Positions 21,960 to 33,169 of a stretch of 64,000 nucleotides of DNA are shown in pieces (positions within the stretch are counted from its first letter, which is position 1; every line of letters starts with the position of its first letter). The notes under the pieces were generated by a model. It had not been told where the DNA came from and ran no database searches. It was given only the letters and a program-made list of their open reading frames with translations. The stretch spans positions 178,532,556-178,596,555 of the forward strand of contig CP136067.1 in the NCBI GenBank assembly GCA_032622095.1. The letters are read 5' to 3'. A program made the translations under genes and the position numbers. This DNA comes from Siphonodentalium dalli. Its lineage: Eukaryota > Mollusca > Scaphopoda > Gadilida > Siphonodentaliidae.

Positions 21960-22510
21960 TAAAATTTAACAAGATATTTCGTGAATGGTATAATGTTATA
22001 TTAGGCTATATACAAATAATAAATATGTTGAATAGTGGGGTGCTGCATGGGGCATGGGAGCACGGGAACACGTTCAACCTGGTCCCCCATGACTGGCTAT
22101 GAAAGCTATAAACTGAAAATATGAGAATTATTGATCTAAATGAATATATACATAAACCCAATTTGACAATTAGGCTGGATTTGTTAATGGTAGTGTATAT
22201 ATACACATGTTGGGCTTACAATTATGATTAATAATCACAGATTTTAAGTTCTAGCCGTGGGATTGGTCACTTTCAAACGATGTTTGGTCGCTTTCAAATG
22301 ATGGGACGTAATTCCGAAATGACGTATAACACCATGCGGTCAATAAATATAATTCAGAAATGTCGTATAACTTATACGACTTTTTGGAAGCACAAGAAAT
22401 TGAACAATCAAAAAAATGCAGAATAAGAACACGTCATAAATTTGTTTCTAGGAGGGGCTTTCTAGCCAGGATTGAATTTTTCCCGCTGTAATCGATGACG
22501 TAGAATCCGA
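21960..22510. other. No gene recognised
   Basis: Contains short GTCGTATAACTTATACGAC palindromic motifs at about 22362-22382. No gene was supported. Confidence 0.4.
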
Positions 22511-22514
22511 TTCT

Positions 22515-22990
22515 GCAATAAAAATATTTCGCGCCAAAATGACAAAAATCGCGGTATACGACATTTCCGAAGCACACCGACGATATGTATACAGGGAGAG
22601 GTCATGGTCATGTGTGAGGTGAATCGGTATGAATGGAGTGACTGTATGGTGTATGGTTGTGTATATCCAGTACTGGTGCACCCGATGTGCCTGTATGGAC
22701 ATTGATGTGGTGTATGGATATAGCTACATAGTCATCTATGTGTTGATTATGTATATATGGAGTGACTGTAAGGTAATGGGTGGGATGTACATGTGTTGTC
22801 TGTGTGATCATGGATGGGGTGTGTGGATAAATAGGGAGTTATTTTATGGTTACGGGTAATGTGTATAGGTATACATGGAATGACTGTACGGTCATGATTG
22901 AAGTGTATATGCATAGCTGGAGTAAGCTGGGTGGACATTATCGAGGGTGAGTTTCAATTTTGCGCCAAAAAAGTGTCATTATGTCTTCAC
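22515..22990. repeat. Minisatellite-bearing repeat (TATACATGGAGTGACTGTA-type units)
   Basis: Degenerate units containing GGAGTGACTGTATGGT recur near 22637, 22757 and 22875. The block is bracketed by GCGCCAAAATGAC (about 22532) and TTTTGCGCCAAAAAAGTG (about 22957), which look like related ends. Confidence 0.5.
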
Positions 22991-22994
22991 GAAA

Positions 22995-23725
22995 ATATAT
23001 ACATTTGTATACATTTTACCAAATTTTCCCGCTATAATTGCATAAAACTGATTTGGGGTCTGATCTGAAAAACGGCGGCCAGGATGGACGCATCTTGTCT
23101 AGAGTCTACACGGCCACGTTTTTTTCTTGTTAACATTGCTTACAAATTGAAGGACATAATAAGGAACAAAATGAGTGGGGTGAAGTTAAGTCCCCGGGGG
23201 GGTGCAAGGGTACCCATTTTGGCTCCCGGACTATAAGTAATTCTTACGAGAATCGTCGATAAATATACAAAACAGCAATGTCTTACCGTAGGTACCTGAT
23301 TAATATGATGATAATGTTTCAGAATTATTACTGTGATGATAGTATCATGATACAACGCGGCTTTGAACGTTCCGCGGGGAGTATATAAGTTTGAGTATGT
23401 TCAAGGCCAGTTACCTGATTTCATATGACATTGTACGGTGCGCCGTATCAACAACCCTTCAGCGAAGAAAACAAGAAGATTTTAAAAGCCTTTTATTGAA
23501 CCCTATGTTCATCCAATCGGGCGACCGGCAGTCTATTCGTGTTCGGCATCTTCGAATTATGGTAAAAAAGTTGGTTTGACACTTTTCCGCGGAAATGCTT
23601 CTAGAAACGTCTTTTCTGAGAACTAAAAGTGAGAGAATCCATTTGGTATAAAAAGGATTTATAAATATTTTTGTATAATTTAACACATTTTGAGAGATAA
23701 ATGAGATGGGTCTCAAATGGTGTCA
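22995..23725. other. No gene recognised
   Basis: No supported coding family, RNA or repeat. Confidence 0.4.
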
Positions 23726-23729
23726 ATTT

Positions 23730-23795
23730 AACCCTACCATGACTGGAGCATCCTGAAATTTTGAGAAAACCCCTATGGGTAAATTTCACCATATG
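23730..23795 (+). mobile_element. Left end of the 3805/8759 TTAA-type MITE
   Basis: TTAACCCTACCATGACTGGA, then GCATCCTGAAATTTTG, matches the left end at 8759. No matching right end was found nearby, so it is a truncated copy. Confidence 0.55.
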
Positions 23796-23894
23796 TATTC
23801 AATTTGTACAGCTGTTTATTATATATTGAACAAATAAGTATGTATGAAATGTCGTTATTTTCTGTAACTAAATTGTAAATTTGACACTCAAAAA

Positions 23895-24650
23895 TGAAAA
23901 TCGCTATTTAGCAGCAGATGTCATTTGATTGTATTTTAGTCATCATTTTATTTAATTATTGAAAGCACATGTCTACGTTTACAATACATATCTGTCGCTT
24001 TTGCACACACTTCTGCTGCTCTTTAAAGGTGTGGGAAATACAGCTGTATGTCTTGTATTTTTGAACACAAACGGCTCACCAATAAAATGTGTGCACCTTT
24101 ATATTACAAACCGTCACCTATCCGTTTTACAATTTACAATACCCATATATTACCCCAAAACGAAAGGTGCATAATTGCATTATATAAACCACCCCTATGT
24201 ATATTCACATTGAACATACGACTGAGTCTTGTTAATTAACTACGTTATAAATGTGATACATATATATGTTATAAATTGCAAACATATATATGGACATTGA
24301 CAGAAATTTGCATTTGTATGTACATGTAGTTAGAATAGCACATACATATGACAGTCGCTATTTAGCAGCAGATGGCATTTTATTTAATTAATGAAAGCAA
24401 ATGTGATCATTTAAAATGCATATATGCTGCTCTTCAAATGTGGGAAAATAAAACCTTATATGTCTTCTATTTTTTAAACACATCCATCTGACCAATAAAA
24501 GGTGTGCACCTTTATATTATAAACCGTCACCAATCGGCTTTGCAATTTTACAATACCCATATATCACCGCAAAATTCAGCGTGCGTAATTGTATTCTATA
24601 AACCACCTCTATGTATACTCGCGTTGAACAACCATGTGACGGGGTTGTAA
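23895..24650 (+). repeat. ~454-bp tandem duplication
   Basis: 23899-24240 and 24353-24645 share CGCTATTTAGCAGCAGATG, GTGTGCACCTTTATATTA, AAACCGTCACC and CAATACCCATATAT in order. The copies are clearly diverged, so the duplication is old. No coding frame is shared. Confidence 0.75.
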
Positions 24651-24669
24651 TACACGAAGCTGTATTTTG

Positions 24670-24784
24670 TTGGAAAGTAATAATTTGTCTTATTGGAAAG
24701 TACTAATTTGTCTTATTGGAAAGTACTAATTTGTCTTATTGGAAAGTACTAATTTGTCTTATTGGAAAGTACTAATTTGTCCAG
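24670..24784 (+). repeat. 23-bp tandem array, five copies
   Basis: Unit TTGGAAAGTACTAATTTG plus TCTTA, with one variant base in the first copy (GTAATAATT). The remaining copies are identical. Confidence 0.88.
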
Positions 24785-24836
24785 TGTTGCGATTAGACAA
24801 ATAGCTCTACAATGTTTTCGCGGTTATCAACATATA

Positions 24837-25428
24837 TATGCTCCTAGTTGTTACCGGGGACTGGGCAGGATGTGTGTAGCAACCCTCATGGTACATACAT
24901 AGTGGACAAGAGATTGAAAGTGATATAATTTTATATACTATGCTGGCATGACTCTCCAGCCTATAAAAAGATATATATACAGAACAGGTGGGCAGCCCGT
25001 GGGCTGAGGCCCCCACAAATGCATACCATGTGAAATGAATGTAAGGTGTTATCCGTGCGTTGGTGGGTGGGTGGGATACTCAGAGCATGTGGTTTATAAA
25101 CTCGAACTCGATGTGGTGGAAGTGAATGTGTTCTCCGAGTTTTAATTAGTTATACCATATGTTCTTTCTGTAGAATTCGTTGCCCATTGGATGAAGCGTT
25201 CTGTCGCTCATCCTGAAACTGGATGAAGCATTACTCGCACAGCCGATGGTACCATGAAACGAATTTGTGCTAGATCGCATAAAGATGTTTATGCATTATA
25301 TGCATAAACTGTATTTATGCTCCTAGTTGTTACCGAGGACTGGGCAGGATGTGTGTAGCAACCCTCATGGTACATGCATAGTGGACAAGAGATTGAAAGT
25401 GATATAATTTATACACTATACTGGGGTG
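24837..25428 (+). repeat. Pair of ~112-bp direct repeats 480 bp apart
   Basis: 24837-24948 and 25317-25428 are almost identical: TATGCTCCTAGTTGTTACCG, GGACTGGGCAGGATGTGTG, CAACCCTCATGGTACAT and GACAAGAGATTGAAAGTG. The 368-base spacer has no recognised gene. The arrangement resembles solo repeats of a short LTR-like or tandemly duplicated element. Confidence 0.78.
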
Positions 25429-25801
25429 CTACTATATACCATTTGCGCCCCAGACCCTCACCTGAAATGAGGTCGAATTTTAAAGGTACCACCAGGTGTA
25501 TAGAGGAATGCTTCGCGAATGCAAGTCTGGAACGGAAACGTGATTAGTACATAGATAATTTATTTATATATGGTATCCGGGCTGCGCCAAACGGTCGAAT
25601 CGCTTTGGTGGAGACAGGCAGACAGGGCAAGCTGCAAGGCAGAGTTCAGTCCCATACGCCATGAGCTTAGGTGGAGCTGTGTGCAGCTTGCCTACATGGT
25701 TCTCAGAAGACAAGGGAGGACTTTACAGACGACAACAACAGCAACATTTTTAACAATGGCGGCAGCTCATTTCTGTTTCCAACAGCAAATATAAATTTTG
25801 T

Positions 25802-26533
25802 TTCCACAGTAGTGTTCGGTCCGAATATTCGAATGTTCGAATATTCGCTCTTAAAAATAAATATTCGAATATTCGAATAATTATTTGACTATTCGAATAT
25901 TCGAGAATAATCTCCGGGTAATTGTTTCCTAGTCTGAGGGTCTGTTAAAAGTGTAGTCTACTTTCCACTGACCATCAACGAATTAATATGACGTAACTGT
26001 AACGTTCTGATTTGATTGGCGTCATGACGTCGAAATAATTTTATTGGCTAGATGTAAACCAGACCGTGCTTGCATGTGGTCATAGAAAGGCATCGTTTTG
26101 TTTTTTTTGCGCGTTGTCACTTGTGTGTATAATATGGCGTCATATTCGAAGAAATGAGATATATGGACTCACTTCACGTTGGATGCCAAAACTAAAAAGG
26201 CAACCTGCAAGCTCAATCCAGATCATGTTCTTAGTTATTGTGGCACTATGACCAACTTGTGGAACCATGCATGGGACATTGACTACTTGAATTTCATAAA
26301 CAGATAAACTCTTGCTATTAAGCCGAAAGACTTTTTTTTTCTCTCTTTTTTGCGTATAGCATGTGCATGGATAAATATGCTATTTCATTAAATAATAAAT
26401 TGGTTCCAAAATATGTTATCTATATAATTTTATAATTTATCTAAATATTCGAATACTATTCGAATATTCGCTCGTTATTCGAACCGAATATTCGAATACC
26501 GAAATCCGTCGAATACCGAACACTATTCCACAG
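25802..26533. mobile_element. hAT-type DNA transposon relic with 8-bp target duplication
   Basis: TTCCACAG occurs at 25802-25809 and 26526-26533, directly flanking an element that begins TAGTGTTCGG and ends CCGAACACTA. The 8-bp duplication plus YAGTG ends is the signature of hAT transposons. Subterminal regions on both sides are packed with GAATATTCGAATATTCG motifs (25820-25905 and 26440-26500), typical of transposase-binding subterminal repeats. Total length without duplications is 716 bases. An internal fragment (26134-26292) codes for a broken BED-finger-like peptide, so this is an internally deleted copy. Confidence 0.9.
26134..26292 (+). pseudogene. BED-type zinc-finger N-terminus of a hAT transposase (relic)
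   Basis: From the ATG at 26134 the frame reads MASYSKK, then a TGA, then IWTHFTLDAKTKKATCKL, a gap-like change where the second zinc ligand would be (CKLNP), then LSYCGTMTNLWNHAWDID. This follows the BED-finger pattern of hAT transposases (W-x2-F, a C-x2-C pair and a C-terminal H-containing NLWNH block). It has an early stop, lacks the second cysteine in place, and has no catalytic domain downstream. Its position inside the hAT element supports the identification. Confidence 0.7.
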
Positions 26534-26539
26534 CAAATA

Positions 26540-27280
26540 TAAATAATGGAGTGGAATTTATGATGTTTCATTCCACATATTGTCATGGCGTTTCCCCATG
26601 ACATTGGTTATGTCGAGGACTAAACACTAAAACAGGTCTGAGTGTAAAATGTTAAAATTCAGGTAATATTTTTGACGAAATGTGTTAAAATGGATTTAAA
26701 TTTGAATCCATTGGCACACTCTGCAGGTTCCATTTATTGGAGAATTATATTGAAAATTTACAGCCATGTTTAAAATCGCCTCTAGATGGGATGATTTGAA
26801 AAAATTTCTATGCCAGCCATCTTGTATTAGCATACTCTTTGCATGACTAAATAATACAGATCACATCCCTCACCCGATCATCACCAAACTTCATATTAGC
26901 AATAGGCTACCCCCGACAAGAACGATAACTCGCCCATTTCTGGAATTCGGCAAATGATGACATCGCCGGGAAATCTCCGAGAGCTTGGTGAAAGTAGATG
27001 ATGTGAAAATTGCTATTTTAAATAATTAAGCATCATTTTCAAATAAAAATATCACAATTCGGCAGCGAATAGAATATTCTTTGTTTACTAAAAACCCGCA
27101 CTTATATTTCAGAAACGATTTTTGTTAAAGTTGTGAAAAATACTCTTAATTTGAAAGTTCCGACCACGAATGTTTACACTTTGTTCCTCACTGGCCCCGG
27201 GAAGTTATAAAGTAAAAAAATTGCAAAAAACAAATGTATATAGATCATAGAGATTGTCGGCGGTTCAATGGAAAAAAATC
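26540..27280. other. No gene recognised
   Basis: AT-rich sequence without supported features. Confidence 0.4.
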
Positions 27281-27286
27281 AATTTG

Positions 27287-28300
27287 ATTGCGCTTAATCG
27301 CAAATAATTGCACTTAAGCACAATCAATTGCGCTTAAGCGCAAATACCACATATTGTGCTTAAGTACAAATAGGGCATTTACGCTTAAGAGTAATGTATT
27401 GCGCTTAAAATGTGCTTAAGCGCAATGAATTGCGCTTAAGCGTAATTGTGACTACTATCTACCCTACCCATAAACTATTGGCATGACCTGCTGTATCACA
27501 TACCAACACAAGAGGTGCATTGGGCTAATTTTGGCCTGTTTTAATTAGCCTGAGTACTCAACAGTCAACTGTGAGTATGTTTTCAACAATGATAATCCAT
27601 AATTACATATTATCAGCATCCATATATCCAAAGAATTGATGTCTCCTTCCCGGAACTCTAGTAATTTTTTATATGATGTTTTTTAATGTATTTTTGCACA
27701 GATTTGGGCCATTACTATAGTCATATACTATAGCATCTGGTGTCACTGCATGAGGGCTTGCTTACCTCATATGGTTTACTTATTGACTTAAATCGGGGAT
27801 AAACCCTATTTTCATATTATCAGCATCCCTGTTCCAAATAATTGGTGTCTCATTTCTGAAGCGTTGGTGTCTCAGTCCTCGAGCTCTAGTTTGTTTTAAT
27901 TAAATCAGCATCTCTTGCATAAATCTATAGTATTTCCATCTCATATAGTGTGAATGTGGTGTCACCAATGGCTTCCCTCATACGGTATGCCTGTATACTC
28001 GAAAATTGAAGAAAATCAAAGTTGCCCCAACTAATAAATACCGAAGATAATATAATGCTATCACGAGTCACTCCAACTAAAACAGAAGGTCATACTGTTG
28101 CAAGTCAGCCATTTTGATAAAGACGTTGGGCTGGCCCTCTACCCATCTAAATCAATGAACACAAGAGGTGATATATCAATAGGAGTTAAGGTTAAGTTAT
28201 GGATAAACCTATTTATTCACCAGGGGTGTTTAGTTACATATAACCATGAATTGCGCTTAAGTGCAAATAATTACGCTTAAGGGCAAATAATTATTAAATG
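27287..28300. repeat. CTTAAG-palindrome clusters (TTGCGCTTAAGCGCAA family)
   Basis: 27287-27450 contains about seven variants of the 16-base palindrome ATTGCGCTTAAGCGCAA, and 28250-28295 contains two more. The 800 bases between hold no recognised gene. The clusters could be the two ends of one element, with inverted orientation trivially satisfied by the palindrome. Confidence 0.6.
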
Positions 28301-28317
28301 TGAATTTGGCCTCCCAT

Positions 28318-28512
28318 AAAATCCTACATTTATTCTTATCAAAGCCTATGTTGGATGTTAATTGTTGCACTGTTAATTTCCCATACTTCTAATCAAAGAA
28401 ATTTCTTTTTGCGATCGGCTCGCGGTTTGATCTCATGGTCCGGAATTGACCGAGCCGATTATGACTTATTTTATATATAGATTTCAAGCACGTATGTATT
28501 CCGAGAGTCTGG
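28318..28512 (+). repeat. Dispersed repeat just upstream of a LINE relic
   Basis: Motifs shared in inverse orientation with 11278-11470 (see there). It abuts the LINE open frame at 28532 and may represent its 5' untranslated part. Confidence 0.55.
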
Positions 28513-28531
28513 AATTTATTAGAGGGAAACA

Positions 28532-30246
28532 ATGGATAGTAAAATGAAAACCAAACGGGTATCCAATGTCTCAGAACTGAATATTCTGAATAACACTTCA
28601 CCCAAATTATTTTTGAAAAAACTAGACCAGCTGAATCAGGGAAGTAACACTGACCAATATAATAAATTGTGCAAGATCTCATTGGATTCTTTCTTTAAAT
28701 GTTTTAAAGATATGAACACAGAGTGCGGCGATGATGATGATGATGATAATGATGATGATGGTTGTTTGGAATATAATTTTAAGGCCGATCTTGATTTATT
28801 GAACTCTTCCTATCTCAATGATGAATTCAATGAGAATGAAATTCTCATGGCGATTAGAAAACTGCGTGACAATAAGGCCCTGGGTTTTGACAGAGTATCA
28901 AACGAATACATTCAAGTATCTGCGGAATACGTGCTACCAACCCATACAAAATTTTTCAATGCCATACTTGACAGTGGATACTACCCATCGGGGTGGACAA
29001 TTGGCATGATACAGCCAATCTATAAAAAATCAGGTGATGTTCATAAGCCTGATTCTTATCGAGGAATAACTATTTTGAGCTGTCTGTCTAAAGTTTTCAC
29101 ATCTATCTTAAACACAAGTCTGACATATCTTTCTGAAGATAATGAAATCATAAGCAAATATCAAACTGGTTTAAGGAAAGCGCACTCCACAATTGACAAC
29201 ATCTTTATACTGCAGAGTATTACCAGTTTATTTGTCAATTGGTAAGAAATTGTATTGTGCATTCATTGATTTCCGTAAGGCATTTGACACGGTGTGGAGA
29301 TGCTAGATTGTGGAATTAGCGGGAAGGACATGTGTAGTAAAAGTAATATGTGTGTTAAAGAGGGCGGAGCAAACTCCGAGTTCTTTTCTTGCAATGTTGG
29401 CCTATTTCAAGGTGAATTAATGTCACAATTTCTATTTTCTTTATATATTAACGACCTCACAACCTTTCTGTCAAATTGTGCACTAAATAACCTCCAATTT
29501 CTAGACAATATTTACATGGAATATATTGGAATTTATATAAAATTACTTTGTATATGTTATGCAGACGACACGGTCCTGATTACCGAGAATGAAGAAAATA
29601 TGCACGGCGCTTTGTGGGCATTTTCCGACTATACCGATGCATGGAAGCTCCACGTTAATACTAGAAAGACTAAAATTGTGATTTTCTGTAAAAAACACTA
29701 CCGAAAAACCTGCCGATATTCATGTACAGTGGAGGAGAATTGGAAATAGTTAAAGAATTCAAATATCTTGGGGTTAATTTCTTTTATAATGGGAGATATT
29801 CCAATGCATTGAAACAAATTCATAACGCAGCAACGAAAGCCATGTATGGCCTGCTCAATAAAGTGCGTAAACTCCACCTTCCAGTGAATTTGATGCTGAA
29901 ACTCTTCGATAGTATGGTAGCTCTTTATGGTAGTGAAGTTTGCTGCTTCGAAAAATGTGATATTATAGAGAAATTGCATATGAAATTTTGTAAAATCCTT
30001 TTGCGCATGAAATCTAGCACACCTAATTATATAGTATACGGAGAGCTTGGTAGACATCCACTGGTAATTGATATAAAATGCAGGGTGTTGTCATACTGGT
30101 CAAAACTAAACTCCTCCGACGGATCTGAATTAGCAAAGAATATTTATCTTGTGATGAAGGAGGTCCATAACAATGATAGCACATATTCTGGAAAACTTAA
30201 ATGGTTTGAGTTTATAAAATTAAGATTGAAAATATATCAATACTAG
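28532..30246 (+). pseudogene. LINE reverse transcriptase relic (CR1/Jockey/RTE-like)
   Basis: Three consecutive frames (28532-29245, 29250-29749 and 29722-30246) together resemble the reverse transcriptase and post-RT region of a non-LTR retrotransposon ORF2. Visible blocks are KLRDNKALGFDRVSNE, PIYKKSGDVHKPDSYRGI, YQTGLRKAHSTIDN, the palm motif FIDFRKAFDTVW (about 29258-29300), YINDL, CYADDTVLI (29555-29581) with the catalytic YADD, and post-RT KEFKYLGV and SSTPNYIVYGELGRHP. At least two frameshifts and an apparent deletion near 29300 break it. The endonuclease domain is absent (5' truncation) and the C-terminal zinc knuckle is missing. The element at 53647-55640 is a close relative. Clade assignment is approximate. 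Confidence 0.85.
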
Positions 30247-30870
30247 CAGGTGACCCGACTTCGTCCGGGCTTTGACCTTGAATTTACCATTTTGAAGGTC
30301 AATGTCAGGCTGGAGTCACGATTTGACCCGTCCAAAACACTCCCCGGACAAAATTGTCCGTAGGTATCAAATATCGTCGAAATCCGTCCAGCAGTTTTCC
30401 CGGCCATAGCTAACAGACAAACAAACAGACAGAAGTCCCAAAATATATATTATATCATTTGTGGGTACCCGTTTCAATGTGAAGGTCACCTCGGGCGGAA
30501 AAACTGACCGATGAAAATCTCCCCCATTCACAGGAACCCCTAAGTACGAACACAGAATCACACAACATGCTCATGTCTGTACACAGACACAACACGCTCA
30601 TGTCTGGACACATACACGCTCTTTATCAACGACACTGCGGATACGAACGCTCTTTAACTATCACGCGATTAACCCATGAACTACCCATTGCGGTGGCGGG
30701 GGATTAGAGAATGAGTGATCTGACGTTCCCAGAAGCGGTGCGATGACATTCCATCAGGGGATTTTACCCTTAGATAGGAAGTTTGGGCTCAATCCGTCCG
30801 ACAGTTTTCCCGGCCATAGCTAACAGACAGACAGACAAACAGAAGTCCCAAAATATATATTAGAATTAAA
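30243..30870 (+). repeat. Two SINE/RTE-tail-like copies
   Basis: The block opens CTAGCAGGTGACCCGACTTC right at the end of the LINE relic. Two copies of a tail (30386-30452 and 30795-30862) read TTTTCCCGGCCATAGC, TAACAGACAAACAAAC and AGTCCCAAAATATATAT. The head resembles that of the 4638 composite (CCCGACG, TGTCCGGGC). Confidence 0.6.
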
Positions 30871-30937
30871 GAACGTTAGCATTTATTTGAAACTCTTTTT
30901 AAAAGAATACAACTAAGATAGTACACTGATCTATAGA

Positions 30938-31183
30938 GTTATCCATGTGAATTTATATACACATATTTCTGTATTATATATATGCTCGTGTGTAAATATA
31001 TGTATACATTATACATATGATATATTTATATAAGTATTACATACAATTTATTATAGATTTGTCCATGTGAATTTATATACACATATTTCTGTATTATATA
31101 TATGCTCGTGTGTAAATATATGTATACATTATACATATGATATATTTATATAAGTATTACATACAATTTATTATAGATTTGTC
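30938..31183 (+). repeat. Perfect 120-bp tandem duplication
   Basis: Two head-to-tail copies of about 120 bases (TCCATGTGAATTTATATAC, ACATATTTCTGTATTATAT, ATGCTCGTGTGTAAATATA) are essentially identical, indicating very recent duplication or an assembly artefact. Confidence 0.9.
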
Positions 31184-31245
31184 AGAAGTTAGACGAACGA
31201 CACATGTGACACGTGGTGACAGCCATTTTTATGTATTTGCTCTTC

Positions 31246-32080
31246 CAAAAATAGACGGTTGTGCCATTGCTCTGACCAGAACTCTATGGTGGTCTGATCA
31301 GCGATGGAACATAACTCTGTAGTGATTTCATCAACGAGGGACAAAACACTGCCTTGCAGTTTGTCCTCGGCGTTGTTAATACCGTAACCACGGATACACC
31401 TATAATGAATGTTCACATTGATTCTGTTTCCATGCTTGGCGACAAATATTTCCAAGACGGAAACATCCTCCAGAATGTTCTTTTATTTCTATTGTCGGTT
31501 TATATTTTCGCCGACTGTTTACGAACATGCCGTATAATATATGTTGGTCTGTACTCATCAATTTGTTCGATAAAAAATGTCGACAATGTCTCGATATTGT
31601 CGTATAAAATGAATCACTATACGACAGCTTTGAACTGTCAAATCCTTCTGGAAGCGACAGCCCGAACTTGTTTCTACTACCTACGAGATCTCGGAAATAT
31701 CCCATGTCCACCCACATGAAATATTTCTCGTCGCTATAGTTAAGAATCGTCCCATGCATTGCGCACGAATATTCCGGAACTACAGTGTTTGGAAGATGTT
31801 GTGGGTAATTAGGTTGTTTGAAAACCTTATCCATTGTATCCCTCAAACCAAAGGACCATAGCGAAGTTCGATTAACCAGCTTGGATACAATGGTCGGTGA
31901 ACTCGCAACACCCTTGAAGTATTCTAGCATTTTAATGTCGTCGAAATGAGCCACACAATTATTCTGAATGGTTGCATAAGCTTTCATCCAATTCATGTAG
32001 GTCTTGTTAGAGAATACGTTGTTCCTGTCGCCTTTGAAGAAATTTCCGATATTTAAGTAACTGGTTACTATGACAATGTC
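31246..32080 (-). pseudogene. HtrL/YibB-like relic, copy A
   Basis: The minus strand from about 32080 to 31400 encodes an HtrL-family domain: a TYMNWMKAY block, LRDTMDKVFKQPNYP, NTVVPEYSCAMH, KYFMWVDMGYFRDL, then NKLMSTDQHILYGMF. It remains open for 198 codons from 31996. Compared with copy B it lacks 21 bases after CAMH and 98 bases around the block coding for VWVAGGAVLAS. The 98-base loss cancels a one-base frameshift in the T-run at about 31568-31576. A stop (TGA) lies just ahead of the domain start in this frame, and no ATG or splice acceptor is evident there. It is therefore probably non-functional despite the open frame. The repeat unit continues to 31246. Confidence 0.75.
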
Positions 32081-32141
32081 ATTTCATTTGTCCTCTTTTG
32101 TATGCCTCGGTATTATCTGTGGTTTTGCTACTTTCCTCTTC

Positions 32142-33130
32142 CAAAAATAGACGATTGTGCCATTGCTCTGACCAGCGAGGGGACAGAACTCTATAGTGGT
32201 CGGATCAGCGATGGAACATAACTCTATATTGATTTCATCAACGAGGGACAAAAACTGCCTTGCAGTTTGTCCTCAGCGTTGTTAATACCGTAACCATGGA
32301 TACACCTATAATGAATGTTCACATTGATTCTGTTTCCATGCTTGGTGACAAATATTCCCAAGACGGAACCATCCTCCAGAATGTCCTTGTATTTCTAATG
32401 TCGGTTTATATTGTCGCCCACTGTTTACGAACATGCCGTATAATATATGTTGGTCTGTACTCATCAATTTGTTCGATACAAAATGTCGACAATGTCTCGA
32501 TATTGTCGTATAAAATGAATCATCACATCTCGACTTGCTAAAACAGCTCCACCCGCCACCCATACGTTACCATTAACAATGCACACGAAGGACGCACGCT
32601 GATCGAATCCGCAAACAGCCCTATACGACACCTTTGAACTGTCAAATCCTTCTGGAAGCGAGAGCCCGAACTTGTTTCTACTACCTACGAGATCTCGGAA
32701 CTATCCCATGTCCACCCACATGAAATATTTCTCGTCGCTATAGTTAAGAATCGTCTGCTCCAAGAAATCAAATTTAGCATGCATCGCTCACGAATATTCC
32801 GGAACTACAGTGTTTGGAAGATGTTGTGGGTAATTAGGTTGTTTGAAAACCTTATCTATTTTATCCCTCAAACCAAAGGACCATAGCGAAGTTCGATTAA
32901 CCAGCTTGGATACAATGTTCGGCGAACTCGCAACACCCTTGAAGTCTTCTAGCATTTTAATGACGTCGAAATAAGCCACACCATCATTCTGAATGGTTGC
33001 ATAAGCTTTCATCCAATTCATGTATGTCTTGTTAGAAAATACGTTGTTGCTGTCGCCTTTGAAGAAATTTCCAATCTTTAAGTAACCGGTTACTATGACG
33101 ATGTCATTTCATTTGTCCTTTTTGTGTATG
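32142..33130 (-). pseudogene. HtrL/YibB-like relic, copy B
   Basis: A tandem neighbour of copy A, about 85-90% similar by eye, retaining the segments copy A lost (KFDFLEQ after CAMHA, and VWVAGGAVLAS). It carries two nonsense changes: TGA in place of the Cys codon after VVPEYS, and TAG in place of Tyr after VDMG. It shares with copy A a one-base frameshift just before NKLMSTDQ, and the same TGA just upstream of the domain. The shared lesions suggest the gene was already broken before it was duplicated. The relation to the intact exon at 622-1683 is family-level, not recent. Confidence 0.78.
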
Positions 33131-33169
33131 CCTCGGTATTATCTGTGGTCTTCTGTGGGCTGGAATAGA

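Noticed and set aside
25570-25794. 74-codon plus-strand gene ahead of the hAT element
   Set aside because: No recognisable motifs, and the reading frame is not supported by splice or start context.
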